Part shown: piece after piece, positions 54,575-64,000 of the stretch
Layout of the letters: every line of letters begins with the position of its first letter
How positions within the stretch are numbered: position 1 is the first letter of the stretch
Assembly: GCF_001485215.1 (NCBI RefSeq)
Contig: NZ_BBWW01000001.1
Coordinates: forward strand, 4,526,001 to 4,590,000
Direction of reading: 5' to 3'
Source: Leptolyngbya sp. NIES-2104
GTDB taxonomy: Bacteria; Cyanobacteriota; Cyanobacteriia; Leptolyngbyales; Leptolyngbyaceae
Length of the DNA stretch: 64,000 bases
Notes under the pieces: model-generated
The model's input: the letters and a program-made list of their open reading frames with translations, nothing else
Database searches by the model: none
Told to the model about the DNA's origin: nothing
Made by a program: the position numbers and the translations under genes

Positions 54575-55456
54575 ATGAAGCGTTTAAACGATCGAGCATT
54601 TCACATCCTCCAGACTGAGGTTCGGCGATGTCTTGATTCTGGTGCGATAGGGCAAGTTCAGCTTGAACTTGCCCTTCGTCGTTTGGAAAAATTTCGCCTT
54701 CAGTCGGGGACTCCTGTAACCGAAGCGGAATTAAAAGAAGCGATCGTGGATCTAATTCCAACGTTTAATCTAAAAGTTCTTCGCCAAGCTGCAAAGCTCA
54801 ATCGTCCTCCATCAGGGTTTTGGTTCGGATTGAAGTTAGGAACGGCTGCGATCGCGCTCTCAGCAGGTGGAATTTGGCTCGTAAATCGTCCGATTCCGTG
54901 GATTCGCTATCCGGTGATGCAGGTTGCGCCTTTTTTGCTGACACCGAGCTACATGGCGATGGATCATAACTATCGTCGAGCGATCGCGCTAGTGGAACAA
55001 TCCGATCAGTTAGTAAATCAAGCGACTGCATTTGAAGACCTCGATTTGGGCACACAGAAAGTAAAAGCAGCTCAAAAGCATTTAGATGAGCTACCCGCTT
55101 GGTTTCTAGGGCACTATCCAGGGGATTACTGTCGCTGGGCGGGCTGTCGCTGGCGATTCACGATCGACGAATTCGAGTCTGCTCGCAAAGAAATTGCTCG
55201 ACTGGAAGTAAAACTGTTTCAGGAAAAAAATGCTCAAACCCGTTTCGAGCAGACTGAGCAAGCGTTAGGGGAAGCTGTTCGAGTCATTCGAGATGGCGCA
55301 ACTGGAGAAGCTCGAATGAATGCGCTGATAGATTGGCGAGGCGCGATCGATTCCTTTAATCAACTTCCTGAGTCTACACTGGCAGGAAAACTGGCTCGAA
55401 CTAAAGTAAATGCAATCGATCGAGACTTTAGAGAAGCTGTTGAATTGGGACAATAG
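54575..55456 (+). CDS. Conserved cyanobacterial membrane-anchored hypothetical protein
   Basis: 293 residues from ATG 54575 (GTG 54569 in frame). Cytosolic N-terminal helix-rich region (1-80), one or two hydrophobic segments (about 87-125), then a long helical part with 'DYCRWAGCRWRFTIDEFESARKEIARLE' (in parts), the cysteine-containing CRWAGCRW motif being distinctive. No known domain. It is 2 bases before the aminotransferase class IV gene and probably in one operon with it. Confidence 0.68.
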   Translation: MKRLNDRAFHILQTEVRRCLDSGAIGQVQLELALRRLEKFRLQSGTPVTEAELKEAIVDLIPTFNLKVLRQAAKLNRPPSGFWFGLKLGTAAIALSAGGIWLVNRPIPWIRYPVMQVAPFLLTPSYMAMDHNYRRAIALVEQSDQLVNQATAFEDLDLGTQKVKAAQKHLDELPAWFLGHYPGDYCRWAGCRWRFTIDEFESARKEIARLEVKLFQEKNAQTRFEQTEQALGEAVRVIRDGATGEARMNALIDWRGAIDSFNQLPESTLAGKLARTKVNAIDRDFREAVELGQ

Positions 55457-55458
55457 CG

Positions 55459-56247
55459 ATGAAACATTGGTACAACGGAAACGCGATCGACAGTGACCAA
55501 ATTCAACTCTCGATCGCTGATCCAGGCTTAATTTATGGTGCAACAACTTTCACCACGCTCCGAGTTTATGGATCATTGGATCATCCGCTGACTCAGTGGA
55601 GCGAACACTGTGCACGATTGAGAAGCACGATCGCAGCATTCCACTGGCAAGACCCAAACTGGGAAAACATTCGATCTGGGGCAGAATGGATGGCAATGCA
55701 CTATCCGGTGCTGAGAATGGTTGTGTTTCCCGATGGTCGAGAGTGGATCACTGGACGATCGCTTCCAACTGATTTAGAACACCGTCAGCAACAAGGAATC
55801 ACCGCTTGGGTTGCCGATTCGGAACTTTGTCGATCGCTCCCTCAACACAAAACCGGAAACTATCTTGCACCTTGGCTGGCTCTTCAAGCGGCACAGCGCC
55901 ACAATGCTCAAGAAGCTATCTTGATTGATCAAACTGGAAACTGGCTCGAAACCAGTACCGGAACGCTCTGGTGCTGGAAAGAGAATCGCTGGTGGACACC
56001 GCCGATCAACGATGGAATTTTGCCGGGAATATTACGATCTCTCCTCGTCTCTGAACTCAATCCGATTGAAGCGACTTGGACAGCCGTTGAATCTTTTGAA
56101 GCGATCGCTTACACCAATTGCGTGATAGAACTGATCCCGATTCACACAGTCATCGATCGAGATCAGTTCCATCACTACAATTCAACTCACCCGGAATTTC
56201 AATCGATTCGCAGCTATTTCGACAAGTTACGCTTTCAATCGATCTAA
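55459..56247 (+). CDS. Aminotransferase class IV (4-amino-4-deoxychorismate lyase-like)
   Basis: 262 residues. Class IV fold with 'DPGLIYGATTFTTLRVYG', the PLP lysine in 'LPQHKTGNYLAPWLA', and 'AILIDQTGNWLETSTGTLW' as the glycine/Glu-binding segment. In cyanobacteria this is the usual PabC candidate, making p-aminobenzoate for folate. A branched-chain aminotransferase is less likely at this length. Its end overlaps kdpC by 21 bases, convergent. Confidence 0.85.
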   Translation: MKHWYNGNAIDSDQIQLSIADPGLIYGATTFTTLRVYGSLDHPLTQWSEHCARLRSTIAAFHWQDPNWENIRSGAEWMAMHYPVLRMVVFPDGREWITGRSLPTDLEHRQQQGITAWVADSELCRSLPQHKTGNYLAPWLALQAAQRHNAQEAILIDQTGNWLETSTGTLWCWKENRWWTPPINDGILPGILRSLLVSELNPIEATWTAVESFEAIAYTNCVIELIPIHTVIDRDQFHHYNSTHPEFQSIRSYFDKLRFQSI

Positions 56248-56862
56248 AGCGAGATTGAGCTTCAATACATTCACGCCCGGTTCACCGAAGATTCCGAGAA
56301 ATCGTCCATCGGTGTTTTGCGGAATCAAGATCTCAACTTGGTTGCGTTGGAGTCCTCTCGCTCTTGCGATTCGATCGATTTGTGCTGTAGCAGCTTCGGG
56401 ACTAATGTGCGGATCAAGACTCGATCCCGAAGTGTAAAGCAAATCTGCTGTTGGCTGTACACCTGCTTTTTGCAATCTCGGCAAATCGCCTTCGATCGCT
56501 TTACTCGGATCAGGATCGCTCTTACCTTTGATGCGATCGAGCAATGCGGAGTTACTTGGTGCTAAGTTACTCGCCCCCGAAACGCCCGTTTTCAAAACGC
56601 CTGCATCATCTTTTTTCGGATCAGCCGTACTGTAACTGGTCGTACTCGGACGACTGTTGAAATAGCGATCGCTAGTAAACGGTTGACCAATTAACGCTGA
56701 TCCCACTTCTCGATCGCCCACTTTGATCATGCTGCCATTGGCTTGAAATGGAAAAGCAACTTGTCCGATCGCAATCATCACAAATGGATAGATGATCGCC
56801 GTTAGAATCCAGAGAACGAATGTCGATCGAACAGCTCGACTCGCTTCACGTGCAAAACTCAT
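56227..56862 (-). CDS. kdpC: Potassium-transporting ATPase subunit C
   Basis: 211 residues from ATG 56862. One N-terminal helix (about 13-37), then 'VGSALIGQPFTSDRYFNSRPST' and 'SGSSLDPHISPEAATAQIDRIARARG', the KdpC signatures. It stabilises the Kdp complex on the outer side of the membrane. Last gene of the kdp operon; no KdpD or KdpE follows in the window. Confidence 0.95.
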   Translation of the reverse strand: MSFAREASRAVRSTFVLWILTAIIYPFVMIAIGQVAFPFQANGSMIKVGDREVGSALIGQPFTSDRYFNSRPSTTSYSTADPKKDDAGVLKTGVSGASNLAPSNSALLDRIKGKSDPDPSKAIEGDLPRLQKAGVQPTADLLYTSGSSLDPHISPEAATAQIDRIARARGLQRNQVEILIPQNTDGRFLGIFGEPGVNVLKLNLALDRLKA

Positions 56863-56864
56863 CG

Positions 56865-57101
56865 TTAAAATCGCTCCGGTGCGAACATGACAACAAATAG
56901 ATAACCCGACAAAGCTACTACCCCTAATCCCAACAATCCGAGCGACCACGATTGGGTTTTCGTCATTGCATTGTCAGAAGCAGCATAGACTAAGGGTGCC
57001 AACACAAGATTGAAGCAGATTGCGAGAAAGAGGTAAGTTGGAGCTTTCTTTCTGCGCCAAGCTGACCAGAGTTCAGCGAGATCATCGGTAGTTAGTTTCA
57101 T
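56865..57101 (-). CDS. KdpF/KdpG-type small subunit
   Basis: 78 residues with two hydrophobic helices; the second, near the C-terminus ('GLGVVALSGYLFVVMFAPERF'), resembles KdpF. It lies between kdpB and kdpC, the position of the small gene called kdpG in Anabaena operons. GGAG-like site upstream is weak. Probable accessory peptide of the complex. Confidence 0.75.
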   Translation of the reverse strand: MKLTTDDLAELWSAWRRKKAPTYLFLAICFNLVLAPLVYAASDNAMTKTQSWSLGLLGLGVVALSGYLFVVMFAPERF

Positions 57102-57103
57102 AG

Positions 57104-59233
57104 TTAGGAAATGGGGAGAATGACATCAATGAGCTTGATAGCAATAAACGGAGCAATCACACCACCAATACCGAAGATCAGAATGTTGCGGCGTAGGAGT
57201 TGATCAGCGGTTAAGGGTCGGAACTGCACACCTTTTAAGGCTAATGGAATCAAAGCAGGAATGATTAGCGCATTGTAGATCAGTGCCGAAATGATTGCAG
57301 ATTGAGCGCTTTTGAGTCCCATGATGTTTAGTGCACCAATTCCAGCAGCAGCAAAGATTGTGGGAATGATCGCGAAATATTTAGCGATGTCGTTTGCGAT
57401 CGAGAAAGTCGTTAGTGCGCCACGAGTAATCAGAAGCTGTTTCCCGATCGTCACTAAGTCAATTAGTTTGGTCGGATCAGAATCCAAATCTACCATGTTC
57501 GCTGCTTCTTTTGCAGCCTGCGTTCCAGAGTTCATCGCTACTCCCACATTTGCTTGAGCAAGAGCAGGAGCATCATTCGTTCCATCTCCGGTCATCGCCA
57601 CTAACTTACCGTGAGATTGTTCTTCGCGAATCACACTGATTTTGTCTTCGGGGGTCGCTTCTGCAATAAAGTCATCGACACCCGCTTCTTGAGCAATCAC
57701 CGAAGCCGTAATGCGGTTGTCTCCGGTGAGCATGATTGTTTTCACACCCATGCGGCGCAATTGATCAAACCGTTCTCGCAATCCTGGTTTTACAATGTCT
57801 TTGAGGTAAATTACCCCGTAGATTTCCGCATTTTGGCAGACAGCAAGCGGTGTTCCACCTAAACGTGAGACTCGTTCATAAGCTTCATCGAGTCCTGGTG
57901 GAATCGTGCCACCACGAGAGCGAACAAAGCCTTTGATCGCGTCAACTGCACCTTTTCGGGCTTCTTGTCCATTGGGTAAATCAGTGCCGCTCATGCGGGT
58001 TCTAGCTGAGAATTCAACACCGCTGGCTTGATCTGGGTTAAAGTCCACTCTGGCACGATTTTGCTCAGCTAACCGAACAATCGATCGACCTTCTGGAGTC
58101 TCATCAAAGATACTTGCCTCTAAAGCAACCTGGGAAACTTCTTCGATCGAATGACCATTCACCGGAATAAACTGATCCGCGAGTCGATTTCCCAGCGTGA
58201 TTGTTCCAGTTTTATCGAGCACTAAGGTATTGATATCTCCGCAAGCTTCTACAGCCCGTCCAGAGGTAGCAATCACATTGAATTGAGCGACCCGATCCAT
58301 TCCAGCAATCCCGATCGCGCTGAGCAACCCACCGATCGTCGTTGGAATTAATGCCACTAACAACGAAATCAGAATTGCAATACTAGCTCCGGTTCGTAAG
58401 GTGTTTGCAGTAGTGTCACCTGCGATCGTACTGACAAAACTGGCAACGTAGTTTACCGAGGTCGAAATCGTCGAAACGACAATTAGAAATACCAACGTGA
58501 GAACGGCTAACAATACGGTTAGAGCAATTTCATTGGGAGTTTTCGATCGTTCTGCACCTTCAACCAGAGCAATCATGCGATCGATAAATCCCTGTCCCGG
58601 ATCAGCCGTAGTCCGAATCGTTAATTCATCAGATAACAATCTTGTTCCACCCGTAACCGAGCTTGCAATATCCGTTCCAGGCTGTTTCAAAACGGGCGCA
58701 GATTCTCCGGTAATTGCTGATTCATCGACTGATCCTAAACCTTGAAGTACTTCGCCATCAGCCGGAATCATATCGCCAGCAATCACTTTAACTTGATCAC
58801 CTTTGCGAAGATCGGTTGAGCTAACCTGCTGGATAGAACCATCTGGCGCGATTTTTCTCGCGATCGTATCGGATCTCGTAGACCTCAACGCATCTGCCTG
58901 AGCTTTTCCCCGCCCTTCTGCAACCGCTTCGGCAAAATTTGCAAATAGCACTGTGAGGAACAGGATCAAAGTAATGATGCCATTGAGAATTCTTTGCTGA
59001 GTAGGATCAGCATTCACTGTTCCAAATAGGTTCGGATCAAGCGTCACTAACAAAGTCACAATTGTGCCCAGCCAAACTACGAACATGACCGGATTGCGAA
59101 CCGCAATGCGCGGATCGAGTTTGACAAAGGCTTCGCGAATCGCTCGTTGATACATACCAGAGCGATCGACTTTTGGAGTGTGCCTGCGATTTTCACGCGC
59201 TCCACCGGGGACAGAATTCATTCGAGTTTCCAT
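57104..59233 (-). CDS. kdpB: Potassium-transporting ATPase subunit B
   Basis: 709 residues, P-type ATPase. Phosphorylation motif '[12 protein letters not shown]', 'AITGESAPV' actuator, '[19 protein letters not shown]' and '[24 protein letters not shown]' hinge. It couples ATP hydrolysis to K+ uptake by KdpA. 17 bases from kdpA. The N-terminal ~40 residues before the first helix are basic and Gly/Arg-rich. Confidence 0.97.
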   Translation of the reverse strand: METRMNSVPGGARENRRHTPKVDRSGMYQRAIREAFVKLDPRIAVRNPVMFVVWLGTIVTLLVTLDPNLFGTVNADPTQQRILNGIITLILFLTVLFANFAEAVAEGRGKAQADALRSTRSDTIARKIAPDGSIQQVSSTDLRKGDQVKVIAGDMIPADGEVLQGLGSVDESAITGESAPVLKQPGTDIASSVTGGTRLLSDELTIRTTADPGQGFIDRMIALVEGAERSKTPNEIALTVLLAVLTLVFLIVVSTISTSVNYVASFVSTIAGDTTANTLRTGASIAILISLLVALIPTTIGGLLSAIGIAGMDRVAQFNVIATSGRAVEACGDINTLVLDKTGTITLGNRLADQFIPVNGHSIEEVSQVALEASIFDETPEGRSIVRLAEQNRARVDFNPDQASGVEFSARTRMSGTDLPNGQEARKGAVDAIKGFVRSRGGTIPPGLDEAYERVSRLGGTPLAVCQNAEIYGVIYLKDIVKPGLRERFDQLRRMGVKTIMLTGDNRITASVIAQEAGVDDFIAEATPEDKISVIREEQSHGKLVAMTGDGTNDAPALAQANVGVAMNSGTQAAKEAANMVDLDSDPTKLIDLVTIGKQLLITRGALTTFSIANDIAKYFAIIPTIFAAAGIGALNIMGLKSAQSAIISALIYNALIIPALIPLALKGVQFRPLTADQLLRRNILIFGIGGVIAPFIAIKLIDVILPIS

Positions 59234-59250
59234 GATTTCAATACCTTCGA

Positions 59251-60990
59251 TTAACCTCGACCAATCTGAAACGCTTCGGCAACGGGACCCAGTGCCAAGA
59301 CCGGGAAGAACGTTAACGCGCCCAGAATCAGAATTACGCCTGCGGTGACACCCGTGAACAATCCTGTATCGGTGCGGAGCGTTCCCACGGTTTCAGGAAC
59401 TTGCTGTTTGCGCGATAGGCTATCTGCTAACAGGAGTAGAGCGGCGATCGGGACATAGCGACCCATCAGCAAGCTAAAACAACAGCTTAGATTCCACCAA
59501 AGCGCGGTTGGACTGGTTGCGGTTCCTGATGCGATCGCAAACGGTGACGGCTGCGAATCGCCTAATCCTTCAAATCCCGATCCATTGTTGGCGGCGGCTG
59601 ATGTGTATTCGTAAATCACCTGAGACAAGCCGTGAAAGCCAGGATTGCTGATTCCTGCGAGTTGATCGGGGAATGCAAGCGCGATCGCACCTGGAATCAA
59701 AATTGCGATCGGGTGAACTAACAGAATCAGAAAGCTTGCCAGTACGACTTCTCGCTTTTCGATTTTGCGTCCGAGAAATTCTGGAGTCCGACCGACCATC
59801 AAGCCGGTTACAAACACAGCCAAAATCAGATAGGCAAATAGATAAGCGGTTCCGGTTCCTTGACCTCCCCAAACGATTTGCAGGAACATATTGGAGAGCA
59901 TCACGAAGCCCCCAGTCGGCATAAACGAATCATGAAAACTATTAACGGCTCCGGTCATTGTCCCGGTCGTGATTGCAGCAAATAGTGCCGATTGTGCCCA
60001 TCCGAATCGAACTTCTTTGCCTTCTAGGTTGGGTGCTTGCGCGTTCAGTAGAGTGTTCACAGTAGGGTTGCCGTTGTATTCACCAATTGCTACCACAACC
60101 AAGAACACAAGAAAGATCACGCTCACTAATCCGTAGATTAGCCAAGCTTGCTTTTTGCTGTTGGCAAACAGTCCGTAGGTGTAGATAAACGAAGTAGGAA
60201 TCGAAATCATTGCGACGATCGCCACTAGATTCGAGAATGAATTGGGATTTTCAAACGGATGAGCCGAGTTAATGGCAAAGAATCCGCCCCCGTTTTCACC
60301 TAACTGTTTGATGATTTCAAAATGCGCCACCGGACCGGGTGCGATCGCTTGCGACACATTCGGATCTTCAAGCGTTGGAACGATCGCGGGACCTGCTAAC
60401 GTTTCTGGGACACCCGCTGCAAGTAGCAGAATTGCACCCGCAAAAGAGATCGGGAGCAGAATGCGAGTAATCGATCGCGTCAAATCCACATAGAAGTTAC
60501 CGAGCGGTCTACCCGTCAAGCCTCGAATAAAGGCAGTTCCAACCGCCAAGCCCGTTGCGGCTGACGTAAAAAAGTGAAACCCAAGCCCCAACATTTGACT
60601 GGCATAGCTAAGATAAGTCTCACCTGAATAGTGCTGCTGATTCGTATTCGTCATAAACGAAATCGTGGTGTGCAGAATCGTGTCCCAAGTGGGTGCAGCA
60701 ACTTGTGTGGGATTGAGCGGAAGAAACCCTTGAGCCGCGATGATCGAAGCTAGTAGCAACATCATCACAATGTTGCTATAGACGATCGCTCGAAAGTACT
60801 GCCATCCGGTCATGTTTTCCTTGCCGGAAACTCCGATGAGTCGGTATAGCAGTTTTTCTATTGGATTTGCGATCGGATCGAGCAGAGTTCGCTGCTCAGT
60901 ATGAACGCGAAACATATACCTGCCAAAAAATGGCGTGATCGCTACAACAATCAGTAGCGTCAACGCAATCTGAATCCATCCTTGTAACAT
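59251..60990 (-). CDS. kdpA: Potassium-transporting ATPase subunit A
   Basis: 579 residues from ATG 60990; an upstream in-frame start at 61047 is less supported. About ten helices. The selectivity-filter-like loops '[10 protein letters not shown]', '[18 protein letters not shown]' and '[13 protein letters not shown]' are the family signature. High-affinity K+ channel-like subunit, first gene of kdpA-B-F/G-C. The 306-base gap upstream (60991-61296) probably carries the promoter of this operon and of the divergent methyltransferase gene; I found no clear operator. Confidence 0.97.
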   Translation of the reverse strand: MLQGWIQIALTLLIVVAITPFFGRYMFRVHTEQRTLLDPIANPIEKLLYRLIGVSGKENMTGWQYFRAIVYSNIVMMLLLASIIAAQGFLPLNPTQVAAPTWDTILHTTISFMTNTNQQHYSGETYLSYASQMLGLGFHFFTSAATGLAVGTAFIRGLTGRPLGNFYVDLTRSITRILLPISFAGAILLLAAGVPETLAGPAIVPTLEDPNVSQAIAPGPVAHFEIIKQLGENGGGFFAINSAHPFENPNSFSNLVAIVAMISIPTSFIYTYGLFANSKKQAWLIYGLVSVIFLVFLVVVAIGEYNGNPTVNTLLNAQAPNLEGKEVRFGWAQSALFAAITTGTMTGAVNSFHDSFMPTGGFVMLSNMFLQIVWGGQGTGTAYLFAYLILAVFVTGLMVGRTPEFLGRKIEKREVVLASFLILLVHPIAILIPGAIALAFPDQLAGISNPGFHGLSQVIYEYTSAAANNGSGFEGLGDSQPSPFAIASGTATSPTALWWNLSCCFSLLMGRYVPIAALLLLADSLSRKQQVPETVGTLRTDTGLFTGVTAGVILILGALTFFPVLALGPVAEAFQIGRG

Positions 60991-61296
60991 AGGGTTGAAT
61001 CCAACTCTGTAGTAGAGCGAAATAAGTGTATAGCGTGAATGCAACAACTAAGAAACACGAATTCAAATAAAGTCTTGAATGCTCAAAGAAGTTACAACTG
61101 TATCGGTGAGGGCATTCAGAAGTGATTGAGTGTGTTCCTGAATCTCATTATCGAAGTTTTTTACAAAAAGACAAGGTATAACTTTGCGTTTATATCAGTC
61201 GCAGCAGAAGATATGCCTTTAGGGAGAGGAGCGTTTAGAGCGTTTAGATGAAGCCTAAACGTGCTAAGAGTAGTGATTCAGTTTGTAGCAATTTTT

Positions 61297-62295
61297 ATGC
61301 GTTCTCAAGTTATTTTTACGGCATCTCCCGAATTTGCTCAAGTTGCACTAAATGAGATTCAGACGCTCGATCGACAATCAAAACTAATTCAGTGGCTCGA
61401 TTCAGGTATCGGACTGATTGAGCTAGATACACCATTTTCTAATCTCGCGGCTCAAATCTCGATGATCAAAGCAGCATTCATTCGGCACATTTGCCCGGTG
61501 ATGGAAACAGTCGCGATCGAGAACCTACAAAGCGCGATCGCGGCTCAGATTGCTTTGTTTGATCGAGCTTCAACACTCTCTGTTCAAATCCGCTCAAACA
61601 CTAAGGATATCAATCGTTCTGAACTGAGAAATCTGCTCGTTGATGATCTGATTGCAGCAGGCTTAAAGGTAGAAGCAAAAGATCCAGCGCAAATCATCTC
61701 TATCTTTTGCACTAAAGAAATTGCTTATCTCGGATTTTCTCACGCCGTTGAAAATCTCAGTAATTGGGCAGGTGGAATGCACCGATTTGCTCATGAAGCA
61801 GATCAAATCTCTAGAGCCGAATTTAAGCTACTAGAAGCGATCGGTGTTTTCAATCTGCAACTTCCAGCAGAAGGACTCGCGCTCGATCTCGGTGCTAGTC
61901 CCGGTGGTTGGACAAGAGTACTGAGAAACCGAGGACTCTCTGTAGTTGCAGTTGATCCGGGTGATTTAGCAGAATCATTGCAATCTGATTCAAACATTAC
62001 GCATTCTCGGCAGCTTGTACAGCAATACTTACCGAATTGTCGCGATCGCTTTGACTTAATCGTCAACGACATGCGAATGGCTCCGGTCGATTCTGCAAAA
62101 AATATGATTGCTGCTAGTTCAGTGCTAAAAGAAAATGGGCTTGCAATCATGACGCTGAAACTACCCAGTAAAGGGGTGAAGACTGTGATCGATCGTACGA
62201 CCGCGCTACTCGAAAATAACTACGAAGTGATTGGTATCAGAAACCTATTTCACAATCGCCAAGAAGTTACAGTCTCGCTGGCAAAGTCAGAATAA
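61297..62295 (+). CDS. SAM-dependent methyltransferase, RlmM/FtsJ-like
   Basis: 332 residues from ATG 61297 (GTG 61261 in frame). N-terminal THUMP-like RNA-binding part ('MRSQVIFTASPEFAQVALNEI'), then a Rossmann domain with 'LALDLGASPGGWTRVLRNRG', 'VVAVDPGDL' and 'FDLIVNDMRMAPVDSA', the K-D-K-like FtsJ catalytic set with 'IMTLKLPSKG'. This build fits RlmM, which 2'-O-methylates a cytidine of 23S rRNA; cyanobacterial homologues are untested. Its 3' end overlaps the kinase pseudogene. Confidence 0.85.
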   Translation: MRSQVIFTASPEFAQVALNEIQTLDRQSKLIQWLDSGIGLIELDTPFSNLAAQISMIKAAFIRHICPVMETVAIENLQSAIAAQIALFDRASTLSVQIRSNTKDINRSELRNLLVDDLIAAGLKVEAKDPAQIISIFCTKEIAYLGFSHAVENLSNWAGGMHRFAHEADQISRAEFKLLEAIGVFNLQLPAEGLALDLGASPGGWTRVLRNRGLSVVAVDPGDLAESLQSDSNITHSRQLVQQYLPNCRDRFDLIVNDMRMAPVDSAKNMIAASSVLKENGLAIMTLKLPSKGVKTVIDRTTALLENNYEVIGIRNLFHNRQEVTVSLAKSE

Positions 62296-62807
62296 ACGCG
62301 GTTTGCCCTGATTTAGCTTCATCGAGTCTCAAATCGCCTTGATGAGCGCGAACAATCTCACGAGTGAGACTCAATCCTAATCCGATTCCTTCGACCTTGC
62401 GAGTTCGAGCCGGATCGCCCCGGTGGAACCGATCGAAAATACGATCGCGATCCTCAACTAGAATCCCTTTAGAAGCATTTGCAACTTTGATCTGAACCAT
62501 TAAACCGACTAACCGAGCATCAATCTCAATCCAGCCGTCAGCTAAATTGTATTTGATTGCATTGCTAAAGAGATTTTGTAGAACTTGATGCAGTAAATCT
62601 CGATCGCCGTGCACCCACAACCCTGGAACAATATTCGCTTACAATCAGATGTGGTGCAAGTAGATTAATGTCTTCTAGCATTTCGACCAATAGCTTAGAA
62701 ACATCTACCTCAACCCGATACAAGCTCATCTGTCCACCATCAGCAAGCGAGAGTAACAAGAGCTTTCGCATAATGCTACCAAGCCGCCGAACCAGAACAG
62801 TACACAT
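62267..62807 (-). pseudogene. Histidine kinase remnant (5'-truncated and frameshifted)
   Basis: Reading frame A (from 62807) gives part of the dimerisation/linker region ('SIMRKLLLLSLADGGQMSLYRVEVDVSKLL') and frame B (to 62267) gives the HATPase: 'HQVLQNLFSNAIKYN' N-box, 'DRIFDRFHRGD' and 'GIGLGLSLTREIVRAHQG' G-boxes. A one-base shift near 62634-62644 separates them; moved by one base the text reads ...VS-A-NIVPGLWVHGD. TGA directly precedes the first ATG, so the H-box and sensor are missing. Confidence 0.85.
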
Positions 62808-62873
62808 TCAGAGGTAGATGATGAGTCTTCATCTTGCTGCTCTCGGCTTGTTCACTCACTTAAATTTAAAACC

Positions 62874-63587
62874 ATGAGCACTCTAAATTGTCTAATGAGT
62901 CGGCGAAATACACTAAAATTTTTTGGATCAACTACGATCGCGCTTCTTGTGGGCTGTCTCCCTAAGAGAACTACCGTTGCACAAAATACCGTGGCACCAT
63001 CTTCGGGCTGTGTTGTACGACCAGAACAAACCGAAGGACCTTACTTTGTCGATGAAAAGCTCAATCGCTCAGATATTCGATCAGATAGCAAAAGTGGCGC
63101 TATCAAAGCGGGAGTTCCCCTTCAGTTAAAACTACGAGTGACACAGGTTAGCGATCGCAGTTGTACCCCGATTCAGGGCGCGATCGTGGATATTTGGCAC
63201 TGTGATGCTACAGGGGCTTACTCGGATGTCAGCGATCGACGCTCCGATACCACCGGACAAAACTTTTTACGCGGCTACCAAACAACAGATAGCAATGGAA
63301 CCGTTGAATTTCTCACCATCTATCCAGGTTGGTATCAAGGTCGAACGGTGCACATCCATTTCAAAGTTCGCAATGCTAATCAAGAGTTCACGTCACAACT
63401 GTACTTTGATGATGTGCTGACCGATCAAGTTCAAGCGCAGTCTCCCTACACAAGCAAAGAACAGCGAACTGTAAGAAACGATCGAGACGGCATTTTTCAA
63501 GATGGGGGTAGTCAATTGCTGCTATCTCCAACGAAAACAAATCAAGGCTACGTTGCAACCTTTGAAATTGGTTTACAGGCAGCTTAA
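62874..63587 (+). CDS. Exported intradiol ring-cleavage dioxygenase
   Basis: 237 residues. N-terminal twin-arginine-like 'SRRNTLKFFGSTTIALLVGC' signals Tat export and possible lipidation. The dioxygenase domain shows 'EGPYFVDEKL', 'GAIVDIWHCDATGAYSD' (Y116), 'TIYPGWYQGRTVHIHFKV' (Y154, R157, H160, H162), matching the Tyr-Tyr-His-His iron set of protocatechuate 3,4-dioxygenases. Substrate not fixed. Alone, without other catabolic genes. Confidence 0.88.
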   Translation: MSTLNCLMSRRNTLKFFGSTTIALLVGCLPKRTTVAQNTVAPSSGCVVRPEQTEGPYFVDEKLNRSDIRSDSKSGAIKAGVPLQLKLRVTQVSDRSCTPIQGAIVDIWHCDATGAYSDVSDRRSDTTGQNFLRGYQTTDSNGTVEFLTIYPGWYQGRTVHIHFKVRNANQEFTSQLYFDDVLTDQVQAQSPYTSKEQRTVRNDRDGIFQDGGSQLLLSPTKTNQGYVATFEIGLQAA

Positions 63588-63611
63588 ATCGATCGACTGA
63601 AATCTAAAAAG

Positions 63612-63644
63612 AAACCTCCCAACGCTGACGGGGCGTGGGAGGTT
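63612..63644. terminator. Bidirectional terminator between the dioxygenase and rpsD
   Basis: AACCTCCCA...TGGGAGGTT gives a perfect 9-bp stem with an inner GCG/CGC-rich loop, flanked by A-rich and T-rich tracts. Confidence 0.75.
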
Positions 63645-63692
63645 GTTTAAGATATTCAATTGCCGCGGTGAATATCGATTTCGGAAAAACTC

Positions 63693-64000
63693 TTATGCCT
63701 GACGTGAGTAGTACTCAACGACTAGCAGTTCATTAATTTGCAGCGCAACCCATTCACGATCGATCACACTATTCACTTTTCCGGTCATCTTGTTCTTATC
63801 GAACTCCAAATGACTCGGTAAGTTGGACAGCCCCGGATATTGCAGATTCGCCTCGACTAACTTGCGAGAACGATCGCGATCGCGCACTGCAACCACATCT
63901 CCCGGACGACAGTTGTAGCTCGGAATGTCCACAACTTTGCCATTGACAGTCACATGACCATGATTCACTAACTGACGAGCACCCGGAATTGTCGGAGCCA
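63693..64000 (-). CDS. rpsD: 30S ribosomal protein S4, C-terminal part (partial)
   Basis: The frame is open from the window edge (about base 64000) to the stop at 63693, about 101 residues. '[34 protein letters not shown]' (read in parts) is the S4 RNA-binding domain, and the end '[13 protein letters not shown]' (final residues VVEYYSR) matches S4. The N-terminal half is outside the window. Primary 16S rRNA-binding protein of the small subunit. Confidence 0.97.
   Translation of the reverse strand, partial: APTIPGARQLVNHGHVTVNGKVVDIPSYNCRPGDVVAVRDRDRSRKLVEANLQYPGLSNLPSHLEFDKNKMTGKVNSVIDREWVALQINELLVVEYYSRQA

Overview
The window is chromosomal DNA from a cyanobacterium, most likely a Leptolyngbya-like lineage. 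It carries photosystem genes (psbX, psbK), Ycf19 and Ycf66, a CpcS/CpeS-type phycobiliprotein lyase, a SmtA metallothionein, a carotenoid oxygenase and an RRM RNA-binding protein. The HIP1 octamer GCGATCGC and its core CGATCG are very frequent. Genes are dense on both strands. No rRNA, CRISPR array, prophage or complete insertion sequence was seen.

Layout. 1-6.3 kb: tail of a gamma-glutamyltransferase, then the cyanobacterial neighbourhood ycf66-psbX-ycf19-accC, with two Uma2 nucleases, a DUF2459 protein and an acyltransferase. 6.5-11.3 kb: a methyltransferase and an arsenosugar-type cluster (DUF2064 transferase, radical-SAM ArsS, FAD disulfide oxidoreductase, TIGR04283-type glycosyltransferase). 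11.3-18.9 kb: a complete chemosensory operon in the order PatA/PixG-like, CheY, CheW, MCP, CheA. The MCP carries a GAF domain with a DXCF motif and the canonical bilin cysteine, which points to phototaxis (Pix/Tax1) rather than plain pilus control. 19.4-22.2 kb: purB and a TldE/PmbA-like gene. 22.2-23.7 kb: a ParM-like actin with a small ParR-like partner, an upstream 6-4-6 palindrome and tRNA-Val(CAC). 24-26 kb: Mn/Zn-type ABC permease and ATPase with four 11-bp-phased boxes upstream. 26-28 kb: tgt, a MazEF-type pair and psbK.

28-43 kb: GST, phosphoglucomutase, NrtP-type nitrate permease, asparagine synthetase, smtA with a SmtB-type operator, phasin-like protein, FKBP isomerase, a third Uma2 protein, an unaccompanied OppC-like permease, and a translationally coupled run membrane protein-DUF2232-CobT. 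43-53.5 kb: bilin lyase, an orphan solute-binding lipoprotein, DUF456, a thioredoxin-aminotransferase pair, a second toxin-antitoxin pair, an apocarotenoid oxygenase and a large M48-like membrane protein whose HExxH motif reads GECGH. 53.5-64 kb: a long structured leader before an RRM gene, an aminodeoxychorismate lyase-like gene, a kdpA-B-F/G-C operon without kdpDE, an RlmM-like methyltransferase, a broken histidine kinase, an exported intradiol dioxygenase and the 3' end of rpsD.

Three small genes that are easily missed (psbX, psbK, smtA) were found by translating gaps. Two families of palindromic, MITE-like repeats each occur twice. Function calls come from recognising protein motifs by eye; no database search was run.
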